Source of the DNA: Centroberyx gerrardi
Lineage: Eukaryota > Chordata > Actinopteri > Beryciformes > Berycidae
Assembly: GCF_048128805.1 (NCBI RefSeq)
Contig: NC_136002.1
Span: 33,991,542-34,055,541, forward strand
DNA: 64,000 nt
Reading direction: 5' to 3'
In this document: positions 28,322 to 39,790 of the stretch, in pieces
Position numbering within the stretch: position 1 is the first letter of the stretch
How the letters are laid out: the number at the start of each line of letters is the position of its first letter
Made by a program: the position numbers and the translations under genes
Notes under the pieces: model-generated
The model's database searches: none
What the model saw: only the letters and a program-made list of their open reading frames with translations
Told to the model about the DNA's origin: nothing

Positions 28322-28862
28322 CAGTCCCTCCAGCAACTTGTGATTTTGCGATCGCAATAATTAACGCAAATTCAAGAAATCTCCGCAATATTTGCGAGAG
28401 CTTGCAGTTTTGCAAAATTGCCGCAACTTTTCCACATGAAACGGCCAAATCAACAGACCGCTTGTGATTTGGACCAATTGTCGCATTCGGTGTCGTGGTA
28501 ACTGACGTCATCGCAGCGCGCATTCAGGTGGAAGATGAACAAAACTCACCTGCCAACAAAAATGACTGCCATAGACCGTGCAAAACAAAACAAAAGCAGC
28601 AAGAATCGAGGTGAGTGCAAAATTCAAGCTCTTGGAAGAGTTAATAGCTTAAACGGAGAGTGGGAGAGAATAGGGGGAGGCTGTGTGTGTGTGTGTGTTT
28701 TTTCTTTGCTTGCAATTTTTCCCAATTCACGCAATTTTACCACAAAAAGAGCACATGAAACCTCGCAAATTGTATCGCAATTTTTGAGAAAAGCCGCAGC
28801 AAAATCAAGCATTTTTGGCCGCAATAATCACAAAAAAACTCCGCGAAATCCTGGAGGGACTG
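28322..28862. mobile_element. 541-bp non-autonomous DNA transposon
   Basis: Bounded by a 12-bp perfect inverted repeat, CAGTCCCTCCAG and CTGGAGGGACTG. The interior has many GCAATTTT/GCGA words and no full-length frame. The first 70 bp match 20337-20410. The CAG...CTG ends suggest hAT, but the flanking octamers (ATACTGTA and ACTGGATG) do not match as a target-site duplication, so the superfamily is uncertain. Confidence 0.65.
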
Positions 28863-29227
28863 ACTGGATGCCATACAGACAGGAAGCCAACAGCAAACAG
28901 CAAACAAAGCTCTTACACACATGAGATGCTGCATCATTTCATGTGCAGGCTAAGCAGTCTGGTTTTTCAAGGCAGATACCAATATTTTGGATTTAAGTTT
29001 TCAAGCTGGCATTTAGTGCTAATGTGATGTTTTTTATTTGACCATTTTCAGGCAAAGTATTCAGTGTATCCACTACAGTTATATTCTTGTCAGGGTGGAA
29101 AAGCCTCTGAAACAGCATTTAGACAATGAATGACACTGAAACACAGGATAATAATAACAAGCACATAATGTCTGATAAACTGCGACCAGCTTGGTGCTTT
29201 GAGAAGGTCAATGCCTGTAGTGGTCAC
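28863..29227. other. Left flank of the first GGGGTCACGTCA array
   Basis: AT-rich DNA. The last 45 bases (29181-29227, from TGCGACCAGCTTGGTGC to GTAGTGGTCACG) reappear in reverse complement at 40704-40752. Confidence 0.6.
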
Positions 29228-30070
29228 GTCAGGTTGGGGTGATGTCATGTTGGGGTCACGTCAGATTGGGGTCACGTCATGTTGAGGTCGTGTCATGTTG
29301 GGGTCACGTCAGATTGGGGTCATGTCATGTTGAGGTCGTGTCATGTTGGGGTCACGTCAGGTTGGGGTCACGACACGTCAGTTTGGGGTCACGTCATGTT
29401 GGGGTCACGTCAGGTTGGGGTCACGTCATGTCAAGTTGGGGTCACGTCAGGTTGGGGTCACGTCATGTCAGGTTGGGGTCACATCATGGGGTCACGTCAG
29501 GTTAGGGTCACGTCATGTCAGGTTGGGGTCATGTCATGTTGGGGTCACGTCACGTCAGGTTGGGGTCACGTCATGTTGGGGTCACGTCAGGTTGGGGTCA
29601 CGTCACGTCAGGTTGGGGTCACGTCACGTCAGGTTGGGGTCATGTCAGGTTGGGGTCACGTCATGTCAGGTTGGGGTCACGTCATGTTGGGGTCACATCA
29701 GGTTGGGGTCACGTCATGTCAGGTTGGGGTCACGTCATGTTGGGGTCACGTCACGTCATGTTGGGGTCACGTCACGTCAGGTTGGGGTCACGTCATGTTG
29801 GGGTCAGGTTGGGGTCACGTCATGTCAGGTTGGGGTCACGTCATGTTGGGGTCACGTCAGGTTGGGGTCACGTCATGTTGGGGTCACGTCATGTTGGGGT
29901 CACGTCAGGTTGGGGTCACGTCATGTCAGGTTGGGGTCACGTCAGGTTGGGGTCACGACATGTTGGGGTCACGTCACGTCAGGTTGGGGTCACGACATGT
30001 TGGGGTCACGTCACGTCAGGTTGGGGTCACGACATGTTGGGGTCACGTCACATCATGTTGGGGTCACCTT
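29228..30070. repeat. GGTTGGGGTCACGTCA minisatellite, block A
   Basis: About 45 units of 16 bp (GGTTGGGGTCACGTCA) or 21 bp (with extra TGTCA). Variants change ACGTCA to ATGTCA, ACGACA or ACATCA. It is followed by TTTTCCGACTTCCTTGC and CATGACTGCCATGCA (30071-30106). Its reverse complement, with both flanks, sits at 39791-40752. All three plus frames are open by chance. Confidence 0.95.
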
Positions 30071-30154
30071 TTCCGACTTCCTTGCAACATGACTGCCATG
30101 CAAAGAGCTCGTCCACAATTTGTAAATTTGTAAATCAAAAGGATGTTCTCCAAA

Positions 30155-32634
30155 CTTGGAATACCTTATGATCAGATGTCGCCCCTACTACCTCCTGCGA
30201 GAGTTCACTGTGGTTGTTCTCACGGCTGTTTACCTTCCACCGCATGCTGACACTACGCACGCACAGGAAGAGCTGTATGGGATTGTAAACAGGCAAGAAA
30301 GTACCTATCTGGATGCTGCTTTTATCATCGCTGGTGACTTGAATGCAAATCTGAGCAAAGTACTGCCTGGATACCGTCAACATGTACGCTCTGCTACGTG
30401 AGGTGGAAACACGCTGGACCAGGTGTACTGGTTACAATGGATGGTTACAAAGCCATCCCCCGACCCCCCTTTGGCAAATCAGATCCCGCATTGATCCTAC
30501 TGCTCCCGATGCTGCTGACAATAACATTGACGCATACGTGGAATATGTCACCGGATACATTGGAAAGTGCATCGATGACATCTGGTCTACTATATGGACG
30601 TTCCCAAATCAGATACCATGGGTGAATAGTAACGTGTAGGAAGGCCCGGTACGAGTTGAGGAAGGCTATTATACAGGCGAAGGGACAATACAGGGCCAAA
30701 GTGGAGACACATTATTATGGCTCCAACACCAGGGACATGTGGAGAGGACTGAAAACCATCACGGACTACAAAGGGAATACTAACTGGTCTGCTGAACCGT
30801 CTGCATCTCTCCCAGATGAACTGAATGCGTTCTATGCACGCATTGATGTAAGTACTTCTTCTGTGGAAATACTATTAGACCAGAGTGCCTGCCCACTGAA
30901 ACTATCTAGTGCAGATGTGTGCAAATCTCTAAAAAGGATTAATGCACACAAGGCACCTGGCCCTGATAGTATTCCCGGCCGCGCCCTCAAGGTCTGTGCA
31001 GACCAGTTATCTAATGTTTTCACAGACATTTTCTCCCCCTGCGTCAGACCACAGTCCCCACATGTTTCAAAAAGACCACCATTGATCCTGCCCCTAAGAG
31101 ATCCCAAGTAAGCTGCCTAAACGACTACCGCCCTGTGGCACTTACACCGATCATCATGAAGTGCTTCGAGTGACTAGTCAAAGCCTCCATCACCTCATCC
31201 CTGCCCTACACCCTGGACCCTCTGCAGTTTGCCTACAGGCCAAACAGATCTACTAATGATGCCCTCGCCCTCACCCTCCACACTGCCCTCTCCCACCTGG
31301 ACCAGAGGAACACATATGTGAGACTGCTGTTCCACGACTTCAGTTCAGCATTCAACACAATTGTGTCCTCTAAACTGGTCACAAAGCTCAGGGATCTAGG
31401 TCTCAACTCCACACTGTGATCCTGGACTTCCTGACCCCAGGTGATGCGGATGGGTGCCACCACCTCCTCCAATCTGACTATCAGCACTGGAGCCCCTCAA
31501 GGCTGCATGCTCAGCCCTCTCCTGTACTCCCTGTTCACGCACGATTGTGTGGCCACACACAGCTCCAACACCATAGTCAAGTTTGCTGATGACACCACCG
31601 TCATAGACTTGATCTCTGATAACGACGAGACCCTGACCCTAACCCTAGCCTACAGAGACGAGGTGGGACAGCATGGTGTCAAGAAAACAACATCCACCTC
31701 AACGTCAGCAAGACTAAGGAGCTGATAGTGGACTACAGGAAGCAGCTGGGGGAGGACACGCCCCTCTCTACATTGACGGGGCTGCAGCAGAGAGTCAGCA
31801 GCTTCAGGTTCCTTGAAGTGAACATCAGCGAGGACCTGACCTTGACCCGGCACACCAGTGTCGTCATCAAACGGCAAGGCAGCGGCTCTTCTTCCTACGC
31901 AGGCTGAGGAGGTTTGGCACGGACAGCAGGATACTCTTCTGCAGATGCTCCATCGAGAGCATCCTGACTGGTTGCATCACCGCCTGGTATAGCAGCTGCA
32001 CCGCCTGGAGCGTAAGGCTCTACAGAGGATGGTAAAAACAGCGCACCACATCACCAGGTCCTAGCTTCCAGCCGTGCAGGACCTCTACACCCGGAGGTGT
32101 AGGAAGAAGGCCCTGAACATTATTAAAGACCGCAGCCACCCCAACCACAAACTGTTTGAATTGTTACCGTCTGGCAAACGGTGCAGAAGCATCCTGACCC
32201 AAACCAGAAGGTTCAGGGACAGCTTCTACCCCCAGGCCACAGGACTTTTGAACACTTGAACTTGAACCCCACCCCACCCCCACACCCCAGAAACACACAC
32301 ACACACACACCACACATGCATACTTGCACACTGTACTTTACATCTCATCTTCATTCCATTTCATATGCCCATATATTTTGAAAAGTGTATCATACATATT
32401 TTTATTTTATTTTATTATAAATTTTTTAATAATTATACTCTGTCACTTTATATTTTCTATTACCTCTTATTGATGGTCACTTAACCATTTTGCACTAGTG
32501 TATTGCATTTGTTTACTTTTGTGCTTGTTTACATTGTTGTGGCTAGCTCTAGGCTCAAGAATTTCATAGCTAGCATTATCTGCTTCTCGCTGTTTTGTTG
32601 TGCTTATGACAATAAAGAACCTTGAACCTTGAAC
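30155..32634 (+). mobile_element. L2/CR1-like LINE, 5'-truncated and decayed
   Basis: Non-LTR retrotransposon remnant. In order: part of the endonuclease domain (30156-30400, with VLTAVYLPPHAD and FIIAGDLNANL); a linker region (30400-30655); the start of reverse transcriptase with RINAHKAPGPDSIPGRALK (about 30930-31000); in other frames [44 protein letters not shown] and the catalytic FADDTTV (31581-31600); and the C-terminal FRDSFYPQATGLLNT (32214-32259). Several stops and frameshifts show it is dead. The 3' end, CAATAAAGAACCTTGAACC and TTGAAC, is typical of L2-like elements and abuts minisatellite block B directly. Confidence 0.85.
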
Positions 32635-34948
32635 GTCAGGTTGGGGTCACGTTACATCAAGTTGGGGTCACGTCATGTCAACTAGGGGTCACATCATGTT
32701 GGGGTCACGTCACGTCAGTTTGGGGTCATGTTGTCAGGTTGGGGTCATGTTACGTCAGGTTGGGGTCACATCATGTCAGATTGGGGTCACATCATGTCAG
32801 GTTGGGGTCATATCATGTTGGGGTCACATAAGGTTGGGGTCATATCACGTTGGGGTCACGTCAGGTTGGGGTCACATCATGTCAGGTTGGGGTCACGTCA
32901 CATTGGGGTCACATCAGGTTGGGGTCACGTCATGTCAGGTTGGGGTCACGTCATGTCAGGTTGGGGTCACGTCACATTGGGGTCACGTCATATTGGGGTC
33001 ACATCAGGTTGGGGTCACATCATGTCAGGTTGGGGTCACATCATGTCAGGTTGGGGTCACATCATGTCAGGTTGGGGTCACAACATGTCAGGTTGGGGTC
33101 ACGTCACTTCAGGTTGGGGTCACGTCATGTCAGGTTGGGGTCACAACATGTCAGGTTGGGGTCACATCATGTCAGGTTGGGGTCACAACATGTCAGGTTG
33201 GGGTCACATCATGTCAGGTTGGGGTCACAACATGTCAGGTTGGGGTCACGTCACTTCAGGTTGGGGTCACGTCATGTCAGGTGGGGTCACGTCACTTCAG
33301 GTTGGGGTCACGTCATGTCAGGTTGGGGTCACGTCACTTCAGGTTGGGGTCACGTCACGTTGGTGTCACGTCATGTCAGGTTGGGGTCACGACATATCAG
33401 GTTGGGGTCACGTCATGTCAGGTTGGGGTCACGACATGTCAGGTTGGGGTCACGACATGTCAGGTTGGGGTCACGTCACTTCAGGTTGGGGTCACGTCAT
33501 GTCAGGTTGGGGTCACGTCACTTCAGGTTGGGGTCACGTCACGTTGGGGTCACGTCATGTCAGATTAGGGTCACATCACTTCAGGTTGGGGTCATGTCAT
33601 GTCAGGTTAGGGTCACGTCATGTCAGGTTGGGGTCACGACATGTCAGGTTGGGGTCACGTCACTTCAGGTTGGGGTCACGTCATGTCAGGTTGGGGTCAC
33701 GTCACTTCAGGTTGGGGTCACGTCACGTTGGGGTCACGTCATGTCAGGTTAGGGTCACATCACTTCAGGTTGGGGTCACGTCACGTTGGGGTCACGTCAT
33801 GTCAGGTTAGGGTCACATCACTTCAGGTTGGGGTCACGTCACGTTGGGGTCACGTCATGTCAGGTTAGGGTCACGTCATGTCAGGTTGGGGTCACGTTCA
33901 TTGTCAGGTTGTGGTCACGTCACATTGGGGTCACATCAGGTTGGGGTCACGTCATGTCAGGTTGGGGTCACGTCATGTCAGGTTGGGGTCACGTCACGTT
34001 GGGGTCATGTCACATTGGGGTCACGTCACATTGGGGTCACATCAGGTTGGGGTCACGTCATGTCAGGTTGGGGTCACGTCATGTCAGGTTGGGGTCACGA
34101 CATGTCAGGTTGGGGTCATGTCACTTCAGGTTGGGGTCACGTTCATTGTCAGGTTGTGGTCACGTCACATTGGGGTCACATCAGGTTGGGGTCACGTCAT
34201 GTCAGGTTGGGGTCACGTCACGTTGGGGTCATGTCACATTGGGGTCACGTCACATTGGGGTCACATCAGGTTGGGGTCACGTCATGTCAGGTTGGGGTCA
34301 TGTCATGTCAGGTTGGGGTCACGACATGTCAGGTTGGGGTCATGTCACTTCAGGTTGGGGTCACGTCAGGTTGGGGTCACGTTCATTGTCAGGTTGGGGT
34401 CACGTCACATTGGGGTCACGTCAGGTTAGGGTCACGTCATGTCAGGTTGGGGTCACATCATGTCAGGTTGGGGTCACCTTCATTGTCAGGTTGGGGTCAC
34501 GACATGTCAGGTTGGGGTCACGACATGTCAGGTTGGGGTCACGTCATGTCAGGTTGGGGTCACGACATGTCAGGTTGGGGTCACGACATGTCAGGTTGGG
34601 GTCACGACATGTCAGGTTGGGGTCACGACATGTCAGGTTGGGGTCACGACATGTCAGGTTGGGGTCACGTCACTTCAAGTTGGGGTCACGTCGCGTTGGG
34701 GTCACGTCATGTCAGGTTAGGGTCACGTCATGTCAGGTTGGGGTCACGTTCATTGTCAGGTTGGGGTCACGTCAGGTTGGGGTCACGTCACATTGGGGTC
34801 ACGTCACATTGGGGTCATGTCAGGTTGGGGTCACGTCATGTCAGGTTGGGGTCACCTTCATTGTCAGATTGTGGTCACGTCATGTCACATTGGGGTCACG
34901 TCACATTGGGGTCACGTCACGTTGGGGTCACGTCAGGTTGGGGTCACA
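32635..34948. repeat. GGTTGGGGTCACGTCA minisatellite, block B
   Basis: About 2.3 kb of 15-21 bp units. The 3' half has a higher-order pattern with inserts such as GTTCATTGTCAGGTTGTGGT. Its last ~1.4 kb is repeated as block B'. Confidence 0.95.
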
Positions 34949-35263
34949 TGACCACATAAATCTACCAGGTAAACTGGCCTCAGCTTCCCTTCTGTGATTG
35001 ATTACTTTTGTCTACAATCTCTGAGTACCAGGTTAGGACGGGTGTGTTTTGCATAGCAACAGAACAGATGGGAGAGTTTGCGTCCTGAGATTTGACGGCC
35101 ATGTTAGGAGAGCTGTGTCTAAAACATGTAACATAAAAGAGCCAGAGTGCCGGTCCAAGCCTCACAGCTTCTTCAGCTGGGACAGGATGCAGAACCTCAT
35201 TCCTTTGACTGGAACACAATGCATTGAAATCCTCTGACTGTCTCCATCCTTTTTTATCTGCAG
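34949..35263 (+). repeat. 315-bp unique flank, copy 1 of 3 (exon-like)
   Basis: A non-repetitive block starting TGACCACATAAATCTACC and ending in TCCTTTTTTATCTGCAG, a strong splice-acceptor shape. Identical, as far as I can see, to 36660-36974 and 44622-44936. Here it is followed at once by minisatellite, not by an OR, so this copy is orphaned. It contains a 62-codon frame (35049-35237) that I do not recognise. Confidence 0.85.
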
Positions 35264-36659
35264 GTCACATCACGTTGGGGTCACGTCATGTCAGATTAGG
35301 GTCACATCACTTCAGGTTGGGGTCACGTCATGTCAGGTTAGGGTCACGTCATGTCAGGTTGGGGTCACGACATGTCAGGTTGGGGTCACGTCACTTCAGG
35401 TTGGGGTCACGTCATGTCAGGTTGGGGTCACGTCACTTCAGGTTGGGGTCACGTCACGTTGGGGTCACGTCATGTCAGGTTAGGGTCACATCACTTCAGG
35501 TTGGGGTCACGTCACGTTGGGGTCACGTCATGTCAGGTTAGGGTCACATCACTTCAGGTTGGGGTCACGTCACGTTGGGGTCACGTCATGTCAGGTTAGG
35601 GTCACGTCATGTCAGGTTGGGGTCACGTTCATTGTCAGGTTGTGGTCACGTCACATTGGGGTCACATCAGGTTGGGGTCACGTCATGTCAGGTTGGGGTC
35701 ACGTCATGTCAGGTTGGGGTCACGTCACGTTGGGGTCATGTCACATTGGGGTCACGTCACATTGGGGTCACATCAGGTTGGGGTCACGTCATGTCAGGTT
35801 GGGGTCACGTCATGTCAGGTTGGGGTCACGACATGTCAGGTTGGGGTCATGTCACTTCAGGTTGGGGTCACGTTCATTGTCAGGTTGTGGTCACGTCACA
35901 TTGGGGTCACATCAGGTTGGGGTCACGTCATGTCAGGTTGGGGTCACGTCACGTTGGGGTCATGTCACATTGGGGTCACGTCACATTGGGGTCACATCAG
36001 GTTGGGGTCACGTCATGTCAGGTTGGGGTCATGTCATGTCAGGTTGGGGTCACGACATGTCAGGTTGGGGTCATGTCACTTCAGGTTGGGGTCACGTCAG
36101 GTTGGGGTCACGTTCATTGTCAGGTTGGGGTCACGTCACATTGGGGTCACGTCAGGTTAGGGTCACGTCATGTCAGGTTGGGGTCACATCATGTCAGGTT
36201 GGGGTCACCTTCATTGTCAGGTTGGGGTCACGACATGTCAGGTTGGGGTCACGACATGTCAGGTTGGGGTCACGTCATGTCAGGTTGGGGGTCACGACAT
36301 GTCAGGTTGGGGTCACGACATGTCAGGTTGGGGTCACGACATGTCAGGTTGGGGTCACGACATGTCAGGTTGGGGTCACGTCACTTCAAGTTGGGGTCAC
36401 GTCGCGTTGGGGTCACGTCATGTCAGGTTAGGGTCACGTCATGTCAGGTTGGGGTCACGTTCATTGTCAGGTTGGGGTCACGTCAGGTTGGGGTCACGTC
36501 ACATTGGGGTCACGTCACATTGGGGTCATGTCAGGTTGGGGTCACGTCATGTCAGGTTGGGGTCACCTTCATTGTCAGATTGTGGTCACGTCATGTCACA
36601 TTGGGGTCACGTCACATTGGGGTCACGTCACGTTGGGGTCACGTCAGGTTGGGGTCACA
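35264..36659. repeat. GGTTGGGGTCACGTCA minisatellite, block B'
   Basis: A near-exact repeat of about 33543-34948, with one net 20-bp difference (four instead of five consecutive ACGACATGTCA units, plus one extra G near 36289). Together with its flank it forms a ~1.71-kb tandem duplication. Confidence 0.92.
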
Positions 36660-36974
36660 TGACCACATAAATCTACCAGGTAAACTGGCCTCAGCTTCCC
36701 TTCTGTGATTGATTACTTTTGTCTACAATCTCTGAGTACCAGGTTAGGACGGGTGTGTTTTGCATAGCAACAGAACAGATGGGAGAGTTTGCGTCCTGAG
36801 ATTTGACGGCCATGTTAGGAGAGCTGTGTCTAAAACATGTAACATAAAAGAGCCAGAGTGCCGGTCCAAGCCTCACAGCTTCTTCAGCTGGGACAGGATG
36901 CAGAACCTCATTCCTTTGACTGGAACACAATGCATTGAAATCCTCTGACTGTCTCCATCCTTTTTTATCTGCAG
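36660..36974 (+). promoter_or_regulatory. 315-bp flank, copy 2; probable 5' region of OR copy 1
   Basis: Same block as 34949-35263. Its CAG end lies 132 bases before the OR start codon. Many OR genes have a non-coding 5' exon spliced just upstream of the coding exon, so the acceptor at 36972-36974 may be used in that way. Inference only. Confidence 0.45.
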
Positions 36975-37106
36975 GTTTAATTGGCCAAAATTATTCCTGA
37001 TATTTATGTCAAAGTGCTTTCTTGTTTTTGTGGTGTCTGAATATGATCTATGCTTTATGCCTTTAATATTAATGTATGTAAATCTTATGTTTTGTTTGGA
37101 GTTAAA

Positions 37107-38051
37107 ATGATAAATGACTCTGAGGTTGAACTGTTGGTATTACTGGGCTTTAAGGGACTAGATCACCTCAAGTATCTCTACTTCTGCATCACTTTTGCAG
37201 GTTACCTGGTGATTATCGTGTTAAATGTCTCAATTCTTGTCCTGATATGTTGTAAGCAGAGTCTGCATGAACCCATGTATATCTTTTTAGCTAATTTGCT
37301 TGTCAACAGTCTGTATGGGTGTGCTGTTTTCTATCCCAAGCTCCTCCACGATCTTCTGTCTAATGTTCAGGTTATTTCGAGAGCAGGTTGCATCGTACAG
37401 GCCTTCTGCGTTCACACATATGTCTCTGTTGAATGTAATATACTGACAGTCATGGCTTATGACAGGTATGCAGCAATCTCGCGTCCGTTGATGTATCGTA
37501 ACATCCTCAGTAAGTCTACAGTTTATACGCTATTAATAGTAGCTTGGCTTTTACCCTTCATGGCATATGCTTGTCTTTTATCAGTGAGCGGTATGTTACC
37601 ATTGTGTGGATACCATGTACCCAGAATATTTTGTGACAACAGATCCATAACCAAATTATCATGCGTTGATATCAAATTAATCAACATGATTGAGATCATA
37701 TTTACTAGTCTTGTGATTGTTCTGTCTTTACTGCTTATTGTTGGTTGTTATGTGAAGATCCTAGTCATCATCTTCAGGGTGTCTAAAACCACGAGAGCCA
37801 AGTCCTTGTCGACATGCGTCCCTCACCTGGTGACCTACATCAGCTTTGTGTTGAGTATTGCATTTGAAGTGGCCCAGCCTGCGCTGGCAGCTCATGACAT
37901 TCCCCATGTGTTCAGAGTGATCATGTCCATGGAGGGCTTCCTGGTTCTTCCTATTCTGAACCCGATCATCTATGGAATCAAGCTGCCAAAGATCAGGAAC
38001 AACATCAGCAGCATGTTTAACAGAAGAATACAGCTGGCCGTCCCTCTGTGA
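37107..38051 (+). CDS. Olfactory receptor, tandem copy 1
   Basis: Intact 314-residue single-exon odorant receptor. ATG 37107 is preferred over the in-frame ATG at 37050 because it gives the usual short N-terminus with a sequon (MINDSEVELL). Seen: TM1 ITFAGYLVIIVLNVSILVL; LHEPMYIFLANL (TM2); Cys in AGCIVQAFC (TM3); MAYDRYAAISRPLMY (DRY region, with Ser in place of the usual Cys); LCGYHVPRIFCDN (loop 2 cysteines); STCVPHLVTYI (TM6); NPIIYGIK (TM7). Predicted role: odorant detection through Golf in olfactory neurons. It differs from copy 2 (45069-46013) at residues 80, 179, 197, 204 and 210 only. Flanked upstream by minisatellite blocks B/B'. Codon use is more AT-rich than in the minus-strand OR. 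Confidence 0.94.
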   Translation: MINDSEVELLVLLGFKGLDHLKYLYFCITFAGYLVIIVLNVSILVLICCKQSLHEPMYIFLANLLVNSLYGCAVFYPKLLHDLLSNVQVISRAGCIVQAFCVHTYVSVECNILTVMAYDRYAAISRPLMYRNILSKSTVYTLLIVAWLLPFMAYACLLSVSGMLPLCGYHVPRIFCDNRSITKLSCVDIKLINMIEIIFTSLVIVLSLLLIVGCYVKILVIIFRVSKTTRAKSLSTCVPHLVTYISFVLSIAFEVAQPALAAHDIPHVFRVIMSMEGFLVLPILNPIIYGIKLPKIRNNISSMFNRRIQLAVPL

Positions 38052-39680
38052 CCCTCTGATCACATCCACTCTGATGGAAATGAAGAGTTTGGTTCTAAAC
38101 TGAGACGTTCGGCAAGTGACAGCTGCTCACATGACATGAATGACAGCGTAAAATAAAAACAAATACTAGATGACTCAAGTTGTCGGTTGACTAAATGAGA
38201 CACTTTTACAGACTGGATCCTCTATATTTAGAGATACTGATTGATAAACTTCACGTAATGACTTTTTTTCTTAAATGAGTAAATAGGTTTTTTTTTAAAA
38301 GACAGTGGAGTTACCTTGCTTACTCTTCTTTAAAAATTACCATAATTTGTTTTGTCAGAGTAGGTGTCACTTTTTTCAAATGGATATCTCATTTTGGAGC
38401 CAAACTCTTCTTATATGAATAATAAAAAGTGACATGTTTTGTTTTTTTATGTTGAATGATTTCAACATCCTCAAAATGTAATTTGAATTTAGCATCTTAG
38501 TAAGATAAAATAGCATGTCAATTTGCCCTGTTTTCTTGGGTATCACATTTCATTATTACATTATGAAAGTGTTCATAAATATACAAATAAAATACCTCCA
38601 TTCTGTAATTCATTTTCCTGTTTATTAGTATGTGGTGATGGTGGCTTCTGTTTGACCAAGGGGAAAATCCGGCTTCCACTAAATTCACTGAACTCGCATC
38701 TTGGTTCTGTCAGATTGGTCGTCATAGTTCACCCACCTTTTATTTACCACTCCATCACTGGTCATACGTTGTTAAGAGATATGAGATAGAGCAGGACCCA
38801 GCCTGTCCGTAGAAGTCAAAAGGAAAATATTATAATCGCATCTAAAAAAAACAACTACCCAGTAACCAGAGAAGCTAAAAGATGGCTATAGCTTATTGTA
38901 AATTGTTTACTCTTTGTCAAAAACCCCAGTCTGGAGCTCCAGTTTGTCAATTGAGACAGGAGAGCAGGAACATGTATGAAAATGTATAATCTTGCAATAT
39001 TGGCGACCTTGTTATTAATTTAAATAATCATATATGTAAACTGTTGGTTTTTGATCAGTTAAAATGATCAAACGGGGGCATCACTTTGTTTTAAGGGTCA
39101 CAGGCCAGAAAGGTTGATGTTGGCCTAAACAGTGTATACTGTAATCCCCATAAGAGTCCAGTTCTGATAGAGCCGCTCCTCCTGAGCAACTAATAATGTC
39201 ACACTAGGTCTGATCTCAGTACATTGGCTACTCAATGCACTGTCCCTGATGAAGTGTCTCTGAGCAAGGCAGTGGATGCCTACCTGCTGCTGGCCCCAAA
39301 AAACTCATTCCTAAATACATTTACTAACAATTAAGCAAAAAAAAAAATGCAACAAAGATCTAATACAATATTCATGAATGAAAGGCATTTTGGACAAAGT
39401 TAGTTTGTTCTAAGTTGAACAGTGTGCACCCTGCAGGCTCCTGGTCCCAGGCGTCAGGGGAAGTTAGATCACTGTAGCTCATAATGAAGTCCCTCAGGCC
39501 GATGGTCATTTCAGCTCGACAACATGTTTGTTTGACCAGGAACATTTAGCTTCACAACAAGCCATTAGCTACTATGTCTCCTAATTCCCTCTGAAGCAAA
39601 TTACAGCAGGAGCCGTTAACCAGTGAGACCAATCAGCCTGAGCAGACTAACCACTGGTTATACTGTAATGACCTCCCTTC
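38052..39680. other. 3' flank of OR copy 1
   Basis: AT-rich DNA shared with 46014-47638. Differences seen: one base near 38696, a 6-bp indel near 39005, A-run length near 39345 and one base near 39515. GAGCAAGGCAGTGGATGCCT (39263-39282) resembles a fish SINE tail. An AATAAA-like signal occurs at 38152-38157. Confidence 0.7.
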
Positions 39681-39716
39681 AGAGGCAGAGACAGGCAGAC
39701 AGGCAGACAGACAGGC

Positions 39717-39749
<33 letters not shown>

Positions 39750-39790
39750 GGCAGAGAGAAAGACAGAGAGACAGACAGACAGGCAGACAG
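39681..39790. repeat. CAGA microsatellite, copy 1
   Basis: GACAGGCAGACAGACAGACA repeats. In copy 2 (47639-47921) the array runs on for another ~170 bp; here it stops at the junction with the inverted block A'. Confidence 0.95.

Larger units (their letters stand above)
32438..39790. repeat. Segmental duplication, copy 1
   Basis: This segment runs from the LINE 3' end through minisatellite blocks B and B', OR copy 1 and its 3' flank to a CAGA microsatellite. It recurs at 40759-47752. The first 250 bp match with two differences, and the OR-bearing part from 36660 on matches with only a handful of changes. The minisatellite parts differ in unit number. Confidence 0.88.

Noticed and set aside
29181-30106. 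Block A with its flanks as a transposable element with internal minisatellite
   Set aside because: The inverted copy A' has the same limits, but the flanks are not inverted repeats of each other and no target duplication is seen.
36760-36948. 62-codon frame with KPHSFFSWDRMQNL, present in three copies
   Set aside because: No family recognised. The three copies come from recent duplications, so identity is not evidence of selection.
34949-36974. The ~1.7-kb duplicate as an independent transposon insertion
   Set aside because: No terminal repeats or target duplication; the second copy simply continues the array, which fits tandem duplication.
37761-38069. Minus-strand frames of 102 codons opposite the OR duplicates (also 45723-46031)
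   Set aside because: Shadows of the OR 3' coding part; no domain.
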